From Paenibacillus sp. MMS18-CY102 (GTDB lineage Bacteria > Bacillota > Bacilli > Paenibacillales > Paenibacillaceae), in NCBI RefSeq assembly GCF_009789195.1, contig NZ_WSTC01000018.1, positions 1-64,000 on the forward strand: a stretch of DNA of 64,000 bases. The letters run 5' to 3'. The translations under genes and the position numbers were made by a program. Positions 52,030 through 61,062 of this stretch are shown here, piece by piece. Positions within the stretch are counted from its first letter, which is position 1, and each line of letters starts with the position of its first letter. Below the pieces are notes generated by a model. The model was not told the DNA's origin, did not search any database, and was given only the letters and a program-made list of their open reading frames with translations.

Positions 52030-52260
52030 ATGAGTGGGGCCAATCGCATTCATGAAACGCAAGGTGCCTATGAGGGCAGGCTGGAGACAGCGTATAACAA
52101 CGAAACCTTGTTGCCTATGCAAGCAATCGAATCGGGCGGCAGTCCCAAAAGGGTGGATTTTAGCGCTATGCCTGCACCAATTCGATATTTCGGATACTTT
52201 TTTATGACGGCCGGAGCGGTGTTTGCCCTAGCGGTTGTTTTCGTTAGCCTATTCCGGTAA
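52030..52260 (+). CDS. small membrane-anchored hypothetical protein
   Basis: A 76-residue protein with a polar N-terminal half and one C-terminal membrane helix (IRYFGYFFMTAGAVFALAVVFVSLF). The frame opens at 51970, but the ATG at 52030 after AAGGAGGGGC is best. I recognise no family; a tail-anchored topology is predicted. Confidence 0.6.
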   Translation: MSGANRIHETQGAYEGRLETAYNNETLLPMQAIESGGSPKRVDFSAMPAPIRYFGYFFMTAGAVFALAVVFVSLFR

Positions 52261-52370
52261 ATGCATGGCCGCCAGGCTGAATAGACGGCTTCCCTCAAAC
52301 ATGCTATGATCTCAGGAGCAGCAACTATTAGCGGCCCGTACGGGGGCTAATCGCAGAGGAGAACGTGAAT

Positions 52371-52646
52371 ATGGTTAGAACGAAAAACAAACGTGTCGCA
52401 GGCGTAAGCAAGCTTGATCACCGGGTGACGGTGCAACTGAAGGAATGGGCTGGCCTGAGCGGCTTTTACGGCTATAAAGACATGGATCTTGCGCAAGTGC
52501 TGGAATTGCTCAACACGGAGGGCTGGAAGACGGAAGTCGACAGCTCGGATCCCAGCGCGCGCGTCCTCATCATGTTGAAGGACGAAACGGTGCGCAAAGG
52601 GAAATTCGTGCTCGATGAGAAGGGGCGCGCCCTGAAGCTGCACTAA
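52371..52646 (+). CDS. hypothetical protein
   Basis: A 91-residue basic protein, start chosen at the ATG after AGAGGAG. It contains HRVTVQLKEWAGLSGFYGYKDMDLAQVLELLNTEGWKTEV and ends KGKFVLDEKGRALKLH. It is soluble, with no motif I can name. The terminator-like hairpin following supports a single-gene unit. Confidence 0.6.
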   Translation: MVRTKNKRVAGVSKLDHRVTVQLKEWAGLSGFYGYKDMDLAQVLELLNTEGWKTEVDSSDPSARVLIMLKDETVRKGKFVLDEKGRALKLH

Positions 52647-52676
52647 GTGCGGACAGGCAAGAGGCCAATATCAAAG

Positions 52677-52735
52677 AAAGAGGCATCCCACAAGCGGCAA
52701 TGTCATTATTGCCCACAAGCGGAGGCCTCTTTTCT
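52677..52735 (+). terminator. terminator-like nested hairpin
   Basis: AAAGAGGC and GGCCTCTTTT enclose an inner GGCAATG hairpin and are followed by a short T run after the gene ending at 52646. Confidence 0.65.
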
Positions 52736-52788
52736 GATTTCTAACGGAGCTCGAAGCCGCTAACCGCGAAACGCACCCGTTGCAAATG

Positions 52789-52971
52789 TAACGGACCCAA
52801 ATGACGTTATTCGGGCAAAAAAGCGCTCGCTAGGAATGTAACGGACTCCACAGCCCTTATTTCGCGGAAAAAGCACAAGTTTGATGCCAAATTCGATGGA
52901 TAACGGCTACTGGGTCCGTTAGCTTCGGATAAGTGCCGAATAACCGCCAATAGCGTCTCCTGAGTCCGTTA
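52789..52971. repeat. inverted set of TAACGGACYC units (family C)
   Basis: Two units point forward (TAACGGACCC at 52789, TAACGGACTC at 52839) and two point backward (GGGTCCGTTA at 52912, GAGTCCGTTA at 52962). Each is followed after 8-20 bases by a GTTATTCGG-like block. A degenerate fifth TAACGGA lies at 52742. The symmetrical order lets the outer and inner units pair into a large hairpin. No gene is present in 52647-53033. Confidence 0.75.
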
Positions 52972-52990
52972 GAACTCCCGAGAAACAGGA

Positions 52991-53033
52991 AGAAGGGCGT
53001 CCCCAAGTTTAAGCCTTTGGGATGCCCTTTTTA
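52991..53033. terminator. terminator of the stalk-domain protein gene
   Basis: AAGGGCGTCCCCAAG and CTTTGGGATGCCCTT form a stem next to the 3' end of the minus-strand gene at 53034, with T-rich flanks. Confidence 0.75.
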
Positions 53034-53927
53034 TTATTTAAACACTCGCCCTACGGCTAATATATATTTTAACTTTTCGCCATAATTACTAGCAGTAAAA
53101 TCCAAATGGCGCTGGAAGGTTTGGCCTTTCGTTAATGCCGGGCGAGGGCGCTCATTATTTTGATCTGTCGTATTGGAGTCGGCTTCCATTTGGAATGCAG
53201 AATCATACAGAAAGATCACATGCAAATCCTCTTTGCCTTGTTGGACTTGCTCGCCGCTGATGTTCTTGGCAGTAATCTGAGCAGTTCCAGACAGCAAGGT
53301 GGACTTGCTGGGATCATTCATGGTTAGGCTATAGAACAGTGGCTGTATAGCGAAATTATTGGCGATCTCTGGTGATTGATCGGATTCTTTAATGGATTGG
53401 ATCATTGCGAAGTTATCAAGAGAGGGGCTCTCGATGTGTAGCACTCCTAGCACTCCTGTCGTCGCGTCCCGTGTTGCCTCTAACCCCAGATGATCGATCA
53501 ATGCGCGAACCGGTACAAATAAGGATTGTTTATAAACGACAGGTGTAGTATCCATCGATAAATTGCGGCCATTTGCTTTAATATTTGTGGAGTTAGCTGT
53601 GAAGGTTAATTCTTTCTCGCCCATTCGGACAGAGGCTTGTTTTGCATGGGCGTCGTAAGAGACGGTCCCGCCTAACAACTCACTTATTGCTCGTAATGGG
53701 ATCATCAACCTTTGTTTGTTATCGATGTAAGGCTCTTTAGGTAAGGTGTACAAAATGTTGAATTCATTAATCTGAAGCAACACCGGAACGTTTTTAGCGG
53801 AGCTTTTGGTTGTAGTTGTATTTGCAGTTGCAGTTGAGCTTGCAGTTGCTGCCAATGAAGCTGCCGGCAATCCCGTTATGGAGACGCAGAGAGCCAGAAT
53901 AAAGAATGATTTTTTGAATGATTTCAT
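53034..53927 (-). CDS. secreted stalk-domain protein (copper amine oxidase N-terminal domain-like)
   Basis: A 297-residue exported protein. A signal peptide covers about the first 28 residues (SFFILALCVSITGLPAASLAA). The stalk domain spans about 50-165 (NEFNILYTLPKEPYIDNKQRLMIPLRAISELLGGTVSYDAHAKQ and LFVPVRALIDHLGLEATRD), and a beta-rich C-terminal domain of about 125 residues follows that I cannot name. It is similar in its N-terminal part to the 157-residue protein at 5242. The start follows GGAGGAC. Confidence 0.9.
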   Translation of the reverse strand: MKSFKKSFFILALCVSITGLPAASLAATASSTATANTTTTKSSAKNVPVLLQINEFNILYTLPKEPYIDNKQRLMIPLRAISELLGGTVSYDAHAKQASVRMGEKELTFTANSTNIKANGRNLSMDTTPVVYKQSLFVPVRALIDHLGLEATRDATTGVLGVLHIESPSLDNFAMIQSIKESDQSPEIANNFAIQPLFYSLTMNDPSKSTLLSGTAQITAKNISGEQVQQGKEDLHVIFLYDSAFQMEADSNTTDQNNERPRPALTKGQTFQRHLDFTASNYGEKLKYILAVGRVFK

Positions 53928-54044
53928 CAAATGTCCTCCGGTTCATTGGTGGAATAGCGAGCTATTGCAGTATCCAATTACTAACAATTATGAAGTTATG
54001 TACCGATAGCGTCAAGTTGAGCAGCTATAACCACGCCCAAAACT

Positions 54045-54079
54045 TAACGTTGACGTGAACGTTAGGTTTGGAATAGTAT
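54045..54079 (+). promoter_or_regulatory. MerR-type promoter with dyad
   Basis: The inverted repeat TAACGTT-N6-AACGTTA (54045-54064) overlaps the likely -35 (TTGACG at 54050) and precedes TAGTAT at 54074-54079 with an 18-base spacer. It lies 52 bases before the MerR gene and probably serves the MerR/MFS unit. Confidence 0.6.
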
Positions 54080-54130
54080 AGGGATGTCGCGATACTACGA
54101 TACGGAAATAGCATTGGAGGTCGAGGCGCA

Positions 54131-54562
54131 ATGGGCCCATATAAGATTGACGAGGTTTCTAAGGCATCCGGCTTAACGAAACGGACGATTCGCTATTACG
54201 AGGAGTTAGGCCTCATGCCGCAACCGGCGCGGACCGATGGCGGAATGCGGTTATACACGCAGGAGCACATCGATCGGCTGATCCAAATCGTGAATGCCCG
54301 CGATATTCTCGGATCCTCGCTGCAGGAGATTCAAGCTTTCGTTGCGATTCGGGAAGAGCTTCAGGGCCATAAGGCAGCTTACGGCCAATCCGTAGACGAA
54401 GCCGAGAAGCGCCAGCGGCTTGAAATGATCCGGCCGATGATCGAGCAGCAGATGCAGATGCTCGACGGGAAACTGGAGAAGATGACGCAGTTTCGCCAGG
54501 AGATCGGCCAGATCTATCAGCGTGTATGCAATGCCCTCGATCCAGAACACCACACCAAATAA
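54131..54562 (+). CDS. MerR family transcriptional regulator
   Basis: A 143-residue regulator. The DNA-binding domain is residues 3-72 (YKIDEVSKASGLTKRTIRYYEELGLMPQPARTDGGMRLYTQEHIDRL), and a long dimerisation helix follows to about residue 130. There is no distinct effector domain. It begins after GGAGG, and its MFS transporter partner starts 16 bases after its stop, so it most likely controls an efflux pump through the dyad upstream. Confidence 0.92.
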   Translation: MGPYKIDEVSKASGLTKRTIRYYEELGLMPQPARTDGGMRLYTQEHIDRLIQIVNARDILGSSLQEIQAFVAIREELQGHKAAYGQSVDEAEKRQRLEMIRPMIEQQMQMLDGKLEKMTQFRQEIGQIYQRVCNALDPEHHTK

Positions 54563-54578
54563 AGGAGTTTGAACAACT

Positions 54579-55811
54579 ATGCAGTCCCAGTCTAAATCCC
54601 ATTCCCAATCATCACCCTTACAGCCGAATACGAGCATGTTCAATCAGCCGATTGCTGTATGGGCAATCGCTTTTGCCAGCATCATCGCATTCATGGGGCT
54701 CGGGCTAGTCGATCCGATTCTGCCATCTATCGCGAAGAAGTTGCATGCATCATCTAGTGACGTTACGCTGCTCTTCACGAGCTATAATGCCGTCATGGCC
54801 GTCGCGATGCTCATTACCGGCGTTATATCATCCCGCTTAGGCGCCAAATGGACGCTTGTCCTCGGCGTTGTCATTATCGCAGTGTTCGCTGCGCTCGGCG
54901 GCAATTCGAATAGCATTACAGCACTCGTGCTGCTGCGCGGCGGCTGGGGGCTAGGCAACGCCTTGTTCGTAGCAACGGCGCTCGCAGCGATCGTATCGCT
55001 GTCGAGAACAGGTGTTGCGAAGTCAATTATTTTGTTCGAAACAGCCGTAGGCCTTGGCATTTCGGTTGGTCCGCTGCTCGGCGGCGAGCTTGGTTCGATT
55101 TCATGGCGCGGTCCGTTTTTCGGAGTTGCGATACTTATGGTTATCGCATTCATCCTTCTGGTCGTGCTTATGCCATCTCAGAAGGCAAACAAGACGGCTC
55201 GCAAAACTTCGCTTGCTGATCCATTCCGCGCGTTGAAGCATCGTGCGCTTCGCACTTTCGGCATCGCCGCGTTCCTGTACAACTTTGGTTTCTTCACGCT
55301 GCTCGTTTATGCTGCCCTCGTGCTTGGCCATTTGGGCCTTGATGAGCACGGATTGGGCCTAGTGTTCCTCGGTTGGGGGCTGCTGCTGGCAATCACATCG
55401 GTGTTCATGGCGCCTAAGCTGCAGAAGCGGTTCGGTACGCTTGCGTCGATGTGCCTCATGCTCTTCCTGTTCGCGTTGACGCTGTTCGTAATGGCGCAAT
55501 GGACGACGGACAAAACGGTCATCATTTGTATGGTTATTCTTGCAGGTGCGTTCCTTGGGAACAACAACACGCTCATTACGACGGCAGTTATGAACGCAGC
55601 GCCAGTCGAGCGTTCGACGGCATCGGCCGCGTACAGCTTCCTGCGCTTCATCGGCGGCGCTATTGCGCCTTACCTCGCAGGCAAGCTCGCTGAATGGTAT
55701 AACCCGCATGTGCCATTCACGGTCGGCGGCATTTGCGTTATGCTCTCTGTGATCTATCTGTGGGCGAACCGCAAACACCTGAAGCATGTAGATGAAGCAG
55801 AAGGCCACTAA
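54579..55811 (+). CDS. MFS transporter, drug efflux type
   Basis: A 410-residue major facilitator with twelve helices. Marks are GLGLVDPILPSIAKKLHASSSDVTLLFTSYN, RLGAKWTL, the motif C-like GLGISVGPLLGGELGSISWRGPF and PVERSTASAAYSFLRFIGGAIAPYLAG. This pattern fits 12-helix DHA1-type multidrug pumps. The substrate is unknown. It is cotranscribed with the MerR gene and closed by a terminator. Confidence 0.93.
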   Translation: MQSQSKSHSQSSPLQPNTSMFNQPIAVWAIAFASIIAFMGLGLVDPILPSIAKKLHASSSDVTLLFTSYNAVMAVAMLITGVISSRLGAKWTLVLGVVIIAVFAALGGNSNSITALVLLRGGWGLGNALFVATALAAIVSLSRTGVAKSIILFETAVGLGISVGPLLGGELGSISWRGPFFGVAILMVIAFILLVVLMPSQKANKTARKTSLADPFRALKHRALRTFGIAAFLYNFGFFTLLVYAALVLGHLGLDEHGLGLVFLGWGLLLAITSVFMAPKLQKRFGTLASMCLMLFLFALTLFVMAQWTTDKTVIICMVILAGAFLGNNNTLITTAVMNAAPVERSTASAAYSFLRFIGGAIAPYLAGKLAEWYNPHVPFTVGGICVMLSVIYLWANRKHLKHVDEAEGH

Positions 55812-55829
55812 GCAGGCCGCAGCCAATCA

Positions 55830-55871
55830 AATCCCCTTCCGCAGCCGCATGGCTGGTGAAGGGGATTTTCT
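55830..55871 (+). terminator. rho-independent terminator
   Basis: AAATCCCCTTC and GAAGGGGATTT form an 11-base stem around a 17-base loop containing a small second hairpin, after the MFS gene. Confidence 0.9.
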
Positions 55872-55997
55872 ATTGAAAGGCGCGCCTAATAGTGGGTGTG
55901 ACCTCTCTTGTGTTCCTAGGCCAGTTCTGGGACAATAGAGAGAGCGATTGAAACAGGCCGCATAGTGAATTGGCGATGGTGAAAAGAGGACCAACAG

Positions 55998-57068
55998 ATG
56001 ACAAACCTACCCTCCATTTATGGATTAACGCAGGACCAGCTTGCCGCATGGCTGCTGGAGCGCGGGCATAAGAAGTTTCGGGCAACGCAGGTATGGGAAT
56101 GGCTTTACCGGAAGCGGGTGACCGATTTTGCGGCGATGGCGGATGTGAATCCGGATTGTATCGCGCTGCTGGCGGAGCACTTTGCAATTACGGTGCTGGA
56201 AGAGCATACGAAGCAGGAGTCGACGGACGGCACGATTAAGTTTCTGCTCCGCTTGGCGGACGGAAACTTGATTGAAACCGTACTGATGCGGCATAAGTTT
56301 GGGCTATCGGTATGCGTGACGACACAGGTCGGCTGCAACATCGGCTGCAGCTTCTGCGCAAGCGGGCTGTTGGCGAAGAGCCGTGATTTGACGAGTGGCG
56401 AGATTGTTGGGCAGATCATGAAGGTGCAGCTGCACCTCGATCAGGCGGGGAAAGGCGAACGGGTAACGCATATCGTCGTGATGGGCATCGGCGAACCGTT
56501 CGACAACTTCGAGAATATGGCGGACTTCATCAACGTCGTGAAAGACCATAAAGGGCTGGCGATTGGGCCGCGGCATATTACGGTATCGACCAGCGGGCTG
56601 GCGAACAAAATTTACGAATTTACCGACTCCAATCTACAGGTCAATCTGGCGATTTCGCTGCATGCGCCTAACGATGAGCTGCGCACGCGCATTATGAAGA
56701 TTAACCGCGCGATTCCGATTGCGAAGCTGATGGAAGCGATCGATTATTACTTGGCGAAGACGAAGCGCCGGATTACGCTGGAATATATTTTGCTCAAGGA
56801 TGTTAATGACCGCAAGGAACACGCGCTGGAGCTTGCAGAGCTGGTTGGCGAACGCCGCAGCCTTGCAAACGTAAATCTTATCCCGTACAATCCGGTTGAT
56901 GAGCATAGCCAATACCAGCGGAGCGAGCCGGAATCGATTCGCGAATTTTATGATATTTTGAAGAAGCAAGGCATTAGCTGCAGTGTCCGCCTCGAGCACG
57001 GCACCGATATAGATGCCGCGTGCGGCCAATTGCGCAGCAAGCAAATTCGATCTGTAAAAGAAGCGTAA
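55998..57068 (+). CDS. rlmN: 23S rRNA (adenine(2503)-C(2))-methyltransferase, RlmN family
   Basis: A 356-residue radical SAM enzyme. The iron-sulfur cysteines are Cys113, Cys117 and Cys120 (CNIGCSFC), the SAM-binding loop is MGIGEPFDN, and the methyl-carrying Cys342 sits in [14 protein letters not shown] in the loop, together with HITVSTSG and [14 protein letters not shown], points to housekeeping RlmN, not to Cfr, which has GEALAN. It methylates A2503 in 23S rRNA and some tRNAs. It is alone here, away from the usual Bacillus context, so a second copy may exist in the genome. Confidence 0.95.
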   Translation: MTNLPSIYGLTQDQLAAWLLERGHKKFRATQVWEWLYRKRVTDFAAMADVNPDCIALLAEHFAITVLEEHTKQESTDGTIKFLLRLADGNLIETVLMRHKFGLSVCVTTQVGCNIGCSFCASGLLAKSRDLTSGEIVGQIMKVQLHLDQAGKGERVTHIVVMGIGEPFDNFENMADFINVVKDHKGLAIGPRHITVSTSGLANKIYEFTDSNLQVNLAISLHAPNDELRTRIMKINRAIPIAKLMEAIDYYLAKTKRRITLEYILLKDVNDRKEHALELAELVGERRSLANVNLIPYNPVDEHSQYQRSEPESIREFYDILKKQGISCSVRLEHGTDIDAACGQLRSKQIRSVKEA

Positions 57069-57071
57069 AAT

Positions 57072-57117
57072 GCAACAACGTCCCGCCCTCTCTCGTCTGA
57101 GAGAAGCGGGACGTTGC
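57072..57117. terminator. terminator between convergent genes
   Basis: CAACGTCCCGC and GCGGGACGTTG form an 11-base stem around an inner hairpin, between rlmN and the YhhN gene. Confidence 0.8.
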
Positions 57118-57139
57118 TCGTTGGAATTGTTGATGTTAG

Positions 57140-57814
57140 CTAGCCAGCAACAGTAGGGGATTCCGCGTGTTCCGCCGTGCTGGGTGAGCGCGGGCGGAGA
57201 TTGCGTGCGATGCAAAATTGGGCGGTGTAGTACGTGCCCATTATGAGTGTGCCTGCATATTCGATCTCGGAGATGAACAAGTTCCAGCTCAGGATCGAGT
57301 CGGAGATCATGAATAGGATCGCACCGATTATTGCCCAAATGCGGCCGGTCATAATAGCAGACCATGTCATTAGCCCGATGACCGTAATATAGAGCACCAC
57401 GGGAATGATCAGCTCTTGTTTGTTATCCTGGGCTAGCGAATGGACGAGCTGTGTGCCTATGTATGCTGCGTATCCGGCTATAGGGAGAAGGGTAACGGCA
57501 CGAAGCCAAGAGAAGCGCCACTGCCGAAGAAAACCGCTCAGGTAGAACAAATGCCCGATCAGAAACGCAGACAAGCCAATGACGAACCATCCCAGCAGCC
57601 CGTCGCCAAGCATACAGAAGATTAGCCCGATTTGGGTAAACCAGTGAAAGCGATTACTGTTATCCGGACTATTTAAGTAGGCGTAGGAGATCATTAGCCA
57701 CATCGGGATTAATTTGAATAAAAGCTTGACCGCGTGCGGTTCAGCAGGAATGATGAACATATAAAGCGCGCTCGTGAGCAAGATGAGTGCAGGCAATGCG
57801 TACTTCAGTGTCAT
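57140..57814 (-). CDS. YhhN family (lysoplasmalogenase-like) membrane protein
   Basis: A 224-residue membrane protein with about eight helices. The family signatures GDGLLGWFVIGLSAFLIGHLFYL and a second acidic motif ISDSILSWNLF are visible; these Asp residues are conserved in TMEM86 lysoplasmalogenases. Bacterial members are presumed to act on lipids, but most are untested. The start ATG follows AAGGAGCG. The C-terminal tail is polar. Confidence 0.9.
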   Translation of the reverse strand: MTLKYALPALILLTSALYMFIIPAEPHAVKLLFKLIPMWLMISYAYLNSPDNSNRFHWFTQIGLIFCMLGDGLLGWFVIGLSAFLIGHLFYLSGFLRQWRFSWLRAVTLLPIAGYAAYIGTQLVHSLAQDNKQELIIPVVLYITVIGLMTWSAIMTGRIWAIIGAILFMISDSILSWNLFISEIEYAGTLIMGTYYTAQFCIARNLRPRSPSTAEHAESPTVAG

Positions 57815-57880
57815 CGTATCGCTCCTTGGTGAAAGATGGCATACGGTATCATTCTATCACGAACCTTCTAGAAAGGAACG

Positions 57881-59254
57881 ATGAATGTGCAAATCTATGA
57901 GTTGCTTGAGCTTCAAAGGCAGTTATTTGCCTCGGGGCGAACGCGTCCATTCGAAGAGCGGCAGCAACGCCTGCGCGCATTGAAGACAGCCCTTAAGCGG
58001 CATGAGCCAGCGCTTTTGAATGCGTTAAAGCAGGACCTGAATAAATCGGAGATGGAGGCCTATTCGACCGAGATCGGGCTCGTCTACCACGAGATTAACC
58101 ATACATTAAAACGATTGAAGCGTTGGATGAAGCCCAAACGGGTGCGAACGCCACTGACGCATTGGGGAAGCAGAAGCTATATCATGGCAGAGCCTTACGG
58201 CGTTGCCCTTATTATTGCGCCTTGGAATTACCCGGTGCAGCTGTCGCTGTTGCCCCTGATAGGCGCGGTTGCAGCAGGCAATACGGTTATTTTGAAGCCG
58301 TCGGAGCTCGCGCCCCACGTAGCGGATGTGCTGGCTGCGGCCATTGGCGAGGCTTTCGAGCCAGAGTGGGCGACAGCGATGCTAGGTGGCGCGGAAGTGA
58401 GCACAGCGCTGCTCGCGGAGAAGCTGGATTATATCTTTTTCACCGGCAGCGTGAAGATCGGGCGGGCTGTCATGACGGCGGCTGCGAGCCAGCTTACGCC
58501 GGTGACACTAGAGCTGGGCGGCAAGAGCCCATGCATCGTACATAGGGATGCAGACATTGCCTTGGCTGCGAAGCGCGTCGCGTTCGGCAAGTTCACGAAT
58601 GCCGGGCAGACATGCGTCGCTCCGGACTACGTGTACGTGCATCGTGATGTGCGGGAGCAGTTCGTGGCACAATTGGCGCACGCGATACAAGCGCTCTATG
58701 GCCAGGAGCCGCTGCATAATCCCGATTATGCGCATATCATTAGCGACAGGCATTTTGCGCGATTGGCAAGCTTTCTGTCCGATGGCCATCCCGTAGTTGG
58801 CGGACAGGTGGATCCCGAGCAGCGGTGCATCGCTCCGACGGTGCTTGAAGGGGTGAATTGGAACTCCTCCATCATGCAGGAGGAGATTTTCGGCCCGATC
58901 CTGCCGTTGTTGTCGTATGAATCGATCGAGGAGGTGTACGAGGCGGTGCTGGAGCGGCCGAAGCCGCTTGCGCTGTATCTGTTTAGCAATCGCCGGGAGC
59001 TGCAGCGAGAGGTGCTGGAACGGATCTCGTTTGGCGGAGGCTGCGTGAACGATACGCTGCTTCATTTTGCCTCGCCATATTTGCCAGTTGGCGGTGTCGG
59101 TGACAGCGGAATGGGGCGCTATCATGGGGAGAGCTCCTTCTTCACCTTCTCGCACCAGAAGAGTGTGCTGCATCAGGCGACGTTCTGTGATATCCCATTC
59201 CGGTACCCCAATTCACAGTGGGGATTGGCGATCATCCGCAGGCTGCTGCGGTAG
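57881..59254 (+). CDS. class 3 aldehyde dehydrogenase
   Basis: A 457-residue aldehyde dehydrogenase of the shorter class 3/fatty-aldehyde type. The oxyanion Asn116 (IIAPWNYP), base Glu211 (TLELGGKSP) and nucleophile Cys245 ([11 protein letters not shown]) are in place. The hydrophobic and basic tail ([10 protein letters not shown]) may hold it at the membrane, as in fatty-aldehyde enzymes. It would oxidise medium to long aliphatic or aromatic aldehydes using NAD(P). It is divergent from the YhhN gene with a 66-bp gap. Confidence 0.94.
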   Translation: MNVQIYELLELQRQLFASGRTRPFEERQQRLRALKTALKRHEPALLNALKQDLNKSEMEAYSTEIGLVYHEINHTLKRLKRWMKPKRVRTPLTHWGSRSYIMAEPYGVALIIAPWNYPVQLSLLPLIGAVAAGNTVILKPSELAPHVADVLAAAIGEAFEPEWATAMLGGAEVSTALLAEKLDYIFFTGSVKIGRAVMTAAASQLTPVTLELGGKSPCIVHRDADIALAAKRVAFGKFTNAGQTCVAPDYVYVHRDVREQFVAQLAHAIQALYGQEPLHNPDYAHIISDRHFARLASFLSDGHPVVGGQVDPEQRCIAPTVLEGVNWNSSIMQEEIFGPILPLLSYESIEEVYEAVLERPKPLALYLFSNRRELQREVLERISFGGGCVNDTLLHFASPYLPVGGVGDSGMGRYHGESSFFTFSHQKSVLHQATFCDIPFRYPNSQWGLAIIRRLLR

Positions 59255-59370
59255 AAAAATCCATAAATGCACGAAATATAAAAGCGCTTACAATTGAATT
59301 ATTCGAGTGATAGTTGTACAATACAAATATAGCTTGTTTGCCTTATTCGCTACATGAGGGGGAATGACAC

Positions 59371-59829
59371 ATGCAAGCGCATGAGATCATGAACAGCCAA
59401 GTGTATAAAGTGAAAGAGAACGATAAGGTACGTTCAGTTATCGAGAAGTTTCTCGCCCATGGCATTAGCGGGCTTCCGATTGTGAACGATCGCAATGAAA
59501 TCGTCGGCTATGTGAGCGATGGCGATATTATGCGCTATATTGGCAAGCATAAGGATTATGTGATTGATTGGTTCTACTATCTGGCAGTCGTCAAGGGAGA
59601 CAACCAGGAGTTTGAGGAACGGGCCAAGCAATTGCTGAACCTGAACGTGATGACGATCGCGAAGAAGAAGAAGATTGAGACGGCGCAATGGGATGATGAA
59701 GTAGAAACCATCGCGGCGACGCTCGGGAACAAACAAATCAAGAAAGTGCCGGTTGTCCGCAACGGCGTGCTTGTCGGCATCATAAGCCGCGGCAATGTGA
59801 TTCGGCACGCTTTCAAGAGCTTATTGTAG
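59371..59829 (+). CDS. CBS domain-containing protein
   Basis: A 152-residue protein made of one CBS pair. The first repeat (MNSQVYKVKENDKVRSVIEKFLAHGISGLPIVNDRNEIVGYVSDGDIMRYI) and the second (MTIAKKKKIETAQWDDEVETIAATLGNKQIKKVPVVRNGVLVGIISRGNVIR) are joined by a charged linker. Such modules bind adenosine nucleotides and sense energy state. The ATG follows GAGGGGGA. It is a single-gene unit with its own terminator. Confidence 0.95.
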   Translation: MQAHEIMNSQVYKVKENDKVRSVIEKFLAHGISGLPIVNDRNEIVGYVSDGDIMRYIGKHKDYVIDWFYYLAVVKGDNQEFEERAKQLLNLNVMTIAKKKKIETAQWDDEVETIAATLGNKQIKKVPVVRNGVLVGIISRGNVIRHAFKSLL

Positions 59830-59882
59830 CTAAGCCATTAACCGATAGAAACGCATAAGCGTTAGTAGGATAAAAGGATAAC

Positions 59883-59912
59883 AAACCGCAGGCCATTGGC
59901 CTGCGGTTTTGT
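59883..59912. terminator. terminator between convergent genes
   Basis: AAACCGCAGGCC, ATT and GGCCTGCGGTTT form a perfect 12-base stem with a T run, between the CBS gene and the MarR gene. Confidence 0.95.
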
Positions 59913-59926
59913 TATTGTTGCGCCGA

Positions 59927-60367
59927 TTAGCAATCCTGTGGGATCGCATCGAGAAACGATTGATTAAATTTGCCGAGCAGCTCGCCGAACCGCTTGCGGT
60001 CCTCTTCGGGCCACTCGCCTAGCATATTCTGCATGAAATTCAGCCGAATTTCTTTGAAATGCGCTAACGTTTGATTGCCGAGTTCCGTTTTGTGCAGCAC
60101 ATAGGATCTGCGGTCCTGCGGGTCCTGAACCTTGTAAACAAACCCTTTTTGCTCGAGAGCAGCCGCTTGCCGGCTAACGGTCGAGATATCGAGATGAAGC
60201 CCGTCCGCCATTGTTTTGACACCTGCGGGACCATGGGCAGCGATGTAATGCAATAGCAAATAGGCGGATCGGTCCAGATTGCCCAGTTTACGGTTAGATA
60301 AGAACGTGATTCGGCGCAATAGCAATGCCATCTCAAGCTCAATCGTTTCGATCGCTGGATCGTACAT
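59927..60367 (-). CDS. MarR family transcriptional regulator
   Basis: A 146-residue winged-helix regulator. The DNA-binding region is GVKTMADGLHLDISTVSRQAAALEQKGFVYKVQDPQDRRSYVLHKT, typical of MarR proteins responding to phenolic compounds. The ATG seven bases after GGAGG is used in place of one overlapping it. No target gene is adjacent; upstream lies decayed DNA. Confidence 0.92.
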   Translation of the reverse strand: MYDPAIETIELEMALLLRRITFLSNRKLGNLDRSAYLLLHYIAAHGPAGVKTMADGLHLDISTVSRQAAALEQKGFVYKVQDPQDRRSYVLHKTELGNQTLAHFKEIRLNFMQNMLGEWPEEDRKRFGELLGKFNQSFLDAIPQDC

Positions 60368-60464
60368 AACCATTCCTCCAACTGTGCAATATGAACCTAT
60401 CGTAGCATATTGTCCATCGATTTAACATCGTTAGCCTGGTTGCGCCGCTGGATTGCTTTGAATG

Positions 60465-60888
60465 TTAGGCGCAGCAGCGGAGGAACGCTGTTGCTGGCGA
60501 TACGTTATGCAGCAGCCCAAGCAGCGCACTAAGGCCGAAGGCGCCACCCATCAGCAGCAGAATGCCGCTCAAGAGGGCAAGGAAAGCAAAGATTTATTTA
60601 CCGATGCGTTTACCGCATGCCACCATCTTTTGTTCGCACAAGCGGAGGAGCTGGACCGTTCAAAGTCTGGGGAGAAGCTGGACCCGAAGGCACACCTTAA
60701 TGGGAAGCCCTTAAAATCGATCAAAAACAGATGGTACTCCGTAGCGTAATGCATCAGCAATTCAATCTTGCCCTTCAGCACTGGAGCTAGATTCACCGAG
60801 CCTGTTGCTGGTGCGTGTGTATCTGGCCGATTTGGACACGCAGGCAGAGCTTCGCCCGATGGTCCGCCAGCTGAAGCATACGTTGTAA
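60465..60888. pseudogene. decayed coding remnants
   Basis: Two unrelated fragments remain. On the minus strand, 60465-60593 reads as 42 hydrophobic residues (LLSGILLLMGGAFGLSALLG, then a short tail) with no start codon. On the plus strand, about 60745-60888 ends SLLLVRVYLADLDTQAELRP and MVRQLKHTL, a C-terminus-like sequence without an N-terminal part. No intact gene lies in 60374-61062. Confidence 0.45.
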
Positions 60889-60909
60889 AGGGACGGCCCG
60901 CCGGGTGGA

Positions 60910-60961
60910 ATAGAGCAGAGAAACCTGCCCTAGAGTGGCAAGTGGCTTCGCCAGCAAGCGC
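60910..60961. repeat. single diverged family B unit
   Basis: ATAGAGCAGAGAAACCTGCC followed by CTA matches the first hairpin of the 51-bp tandem unit at 14949 in about 20 of 24 positions. It is followed by a GTGGC-TTC-GCCA(G)C-type hairpin and AGCAAG, in the same order as the tandem unit. Confidence 0.55.
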
Positions 60962-61062
60962 CGACGGTGGAAAATAACCGAAGAGATAAAAAGCAGACCG
61001 TTGTTTGCGCCCGGCAGGGCCGTAGCTAACGGTCTTATTTTAGTAGCTAAGGGGGCCTCAAT

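Noticed and set aside
55998-57068. Cfr-type antibiotic resistance methyltransferase
   Set aside because: The SAM loop is GEPFDN and the overall sequence follows B. subtilis RlmN; Cfr has GEALAN and a different N-terminus.
60462-60749. Open frame of 95 codons on the plus strand
   Set aside because: It has no ribosome binding site, odd composition, and overlaps remnants on the other strand; treated as non-coding.
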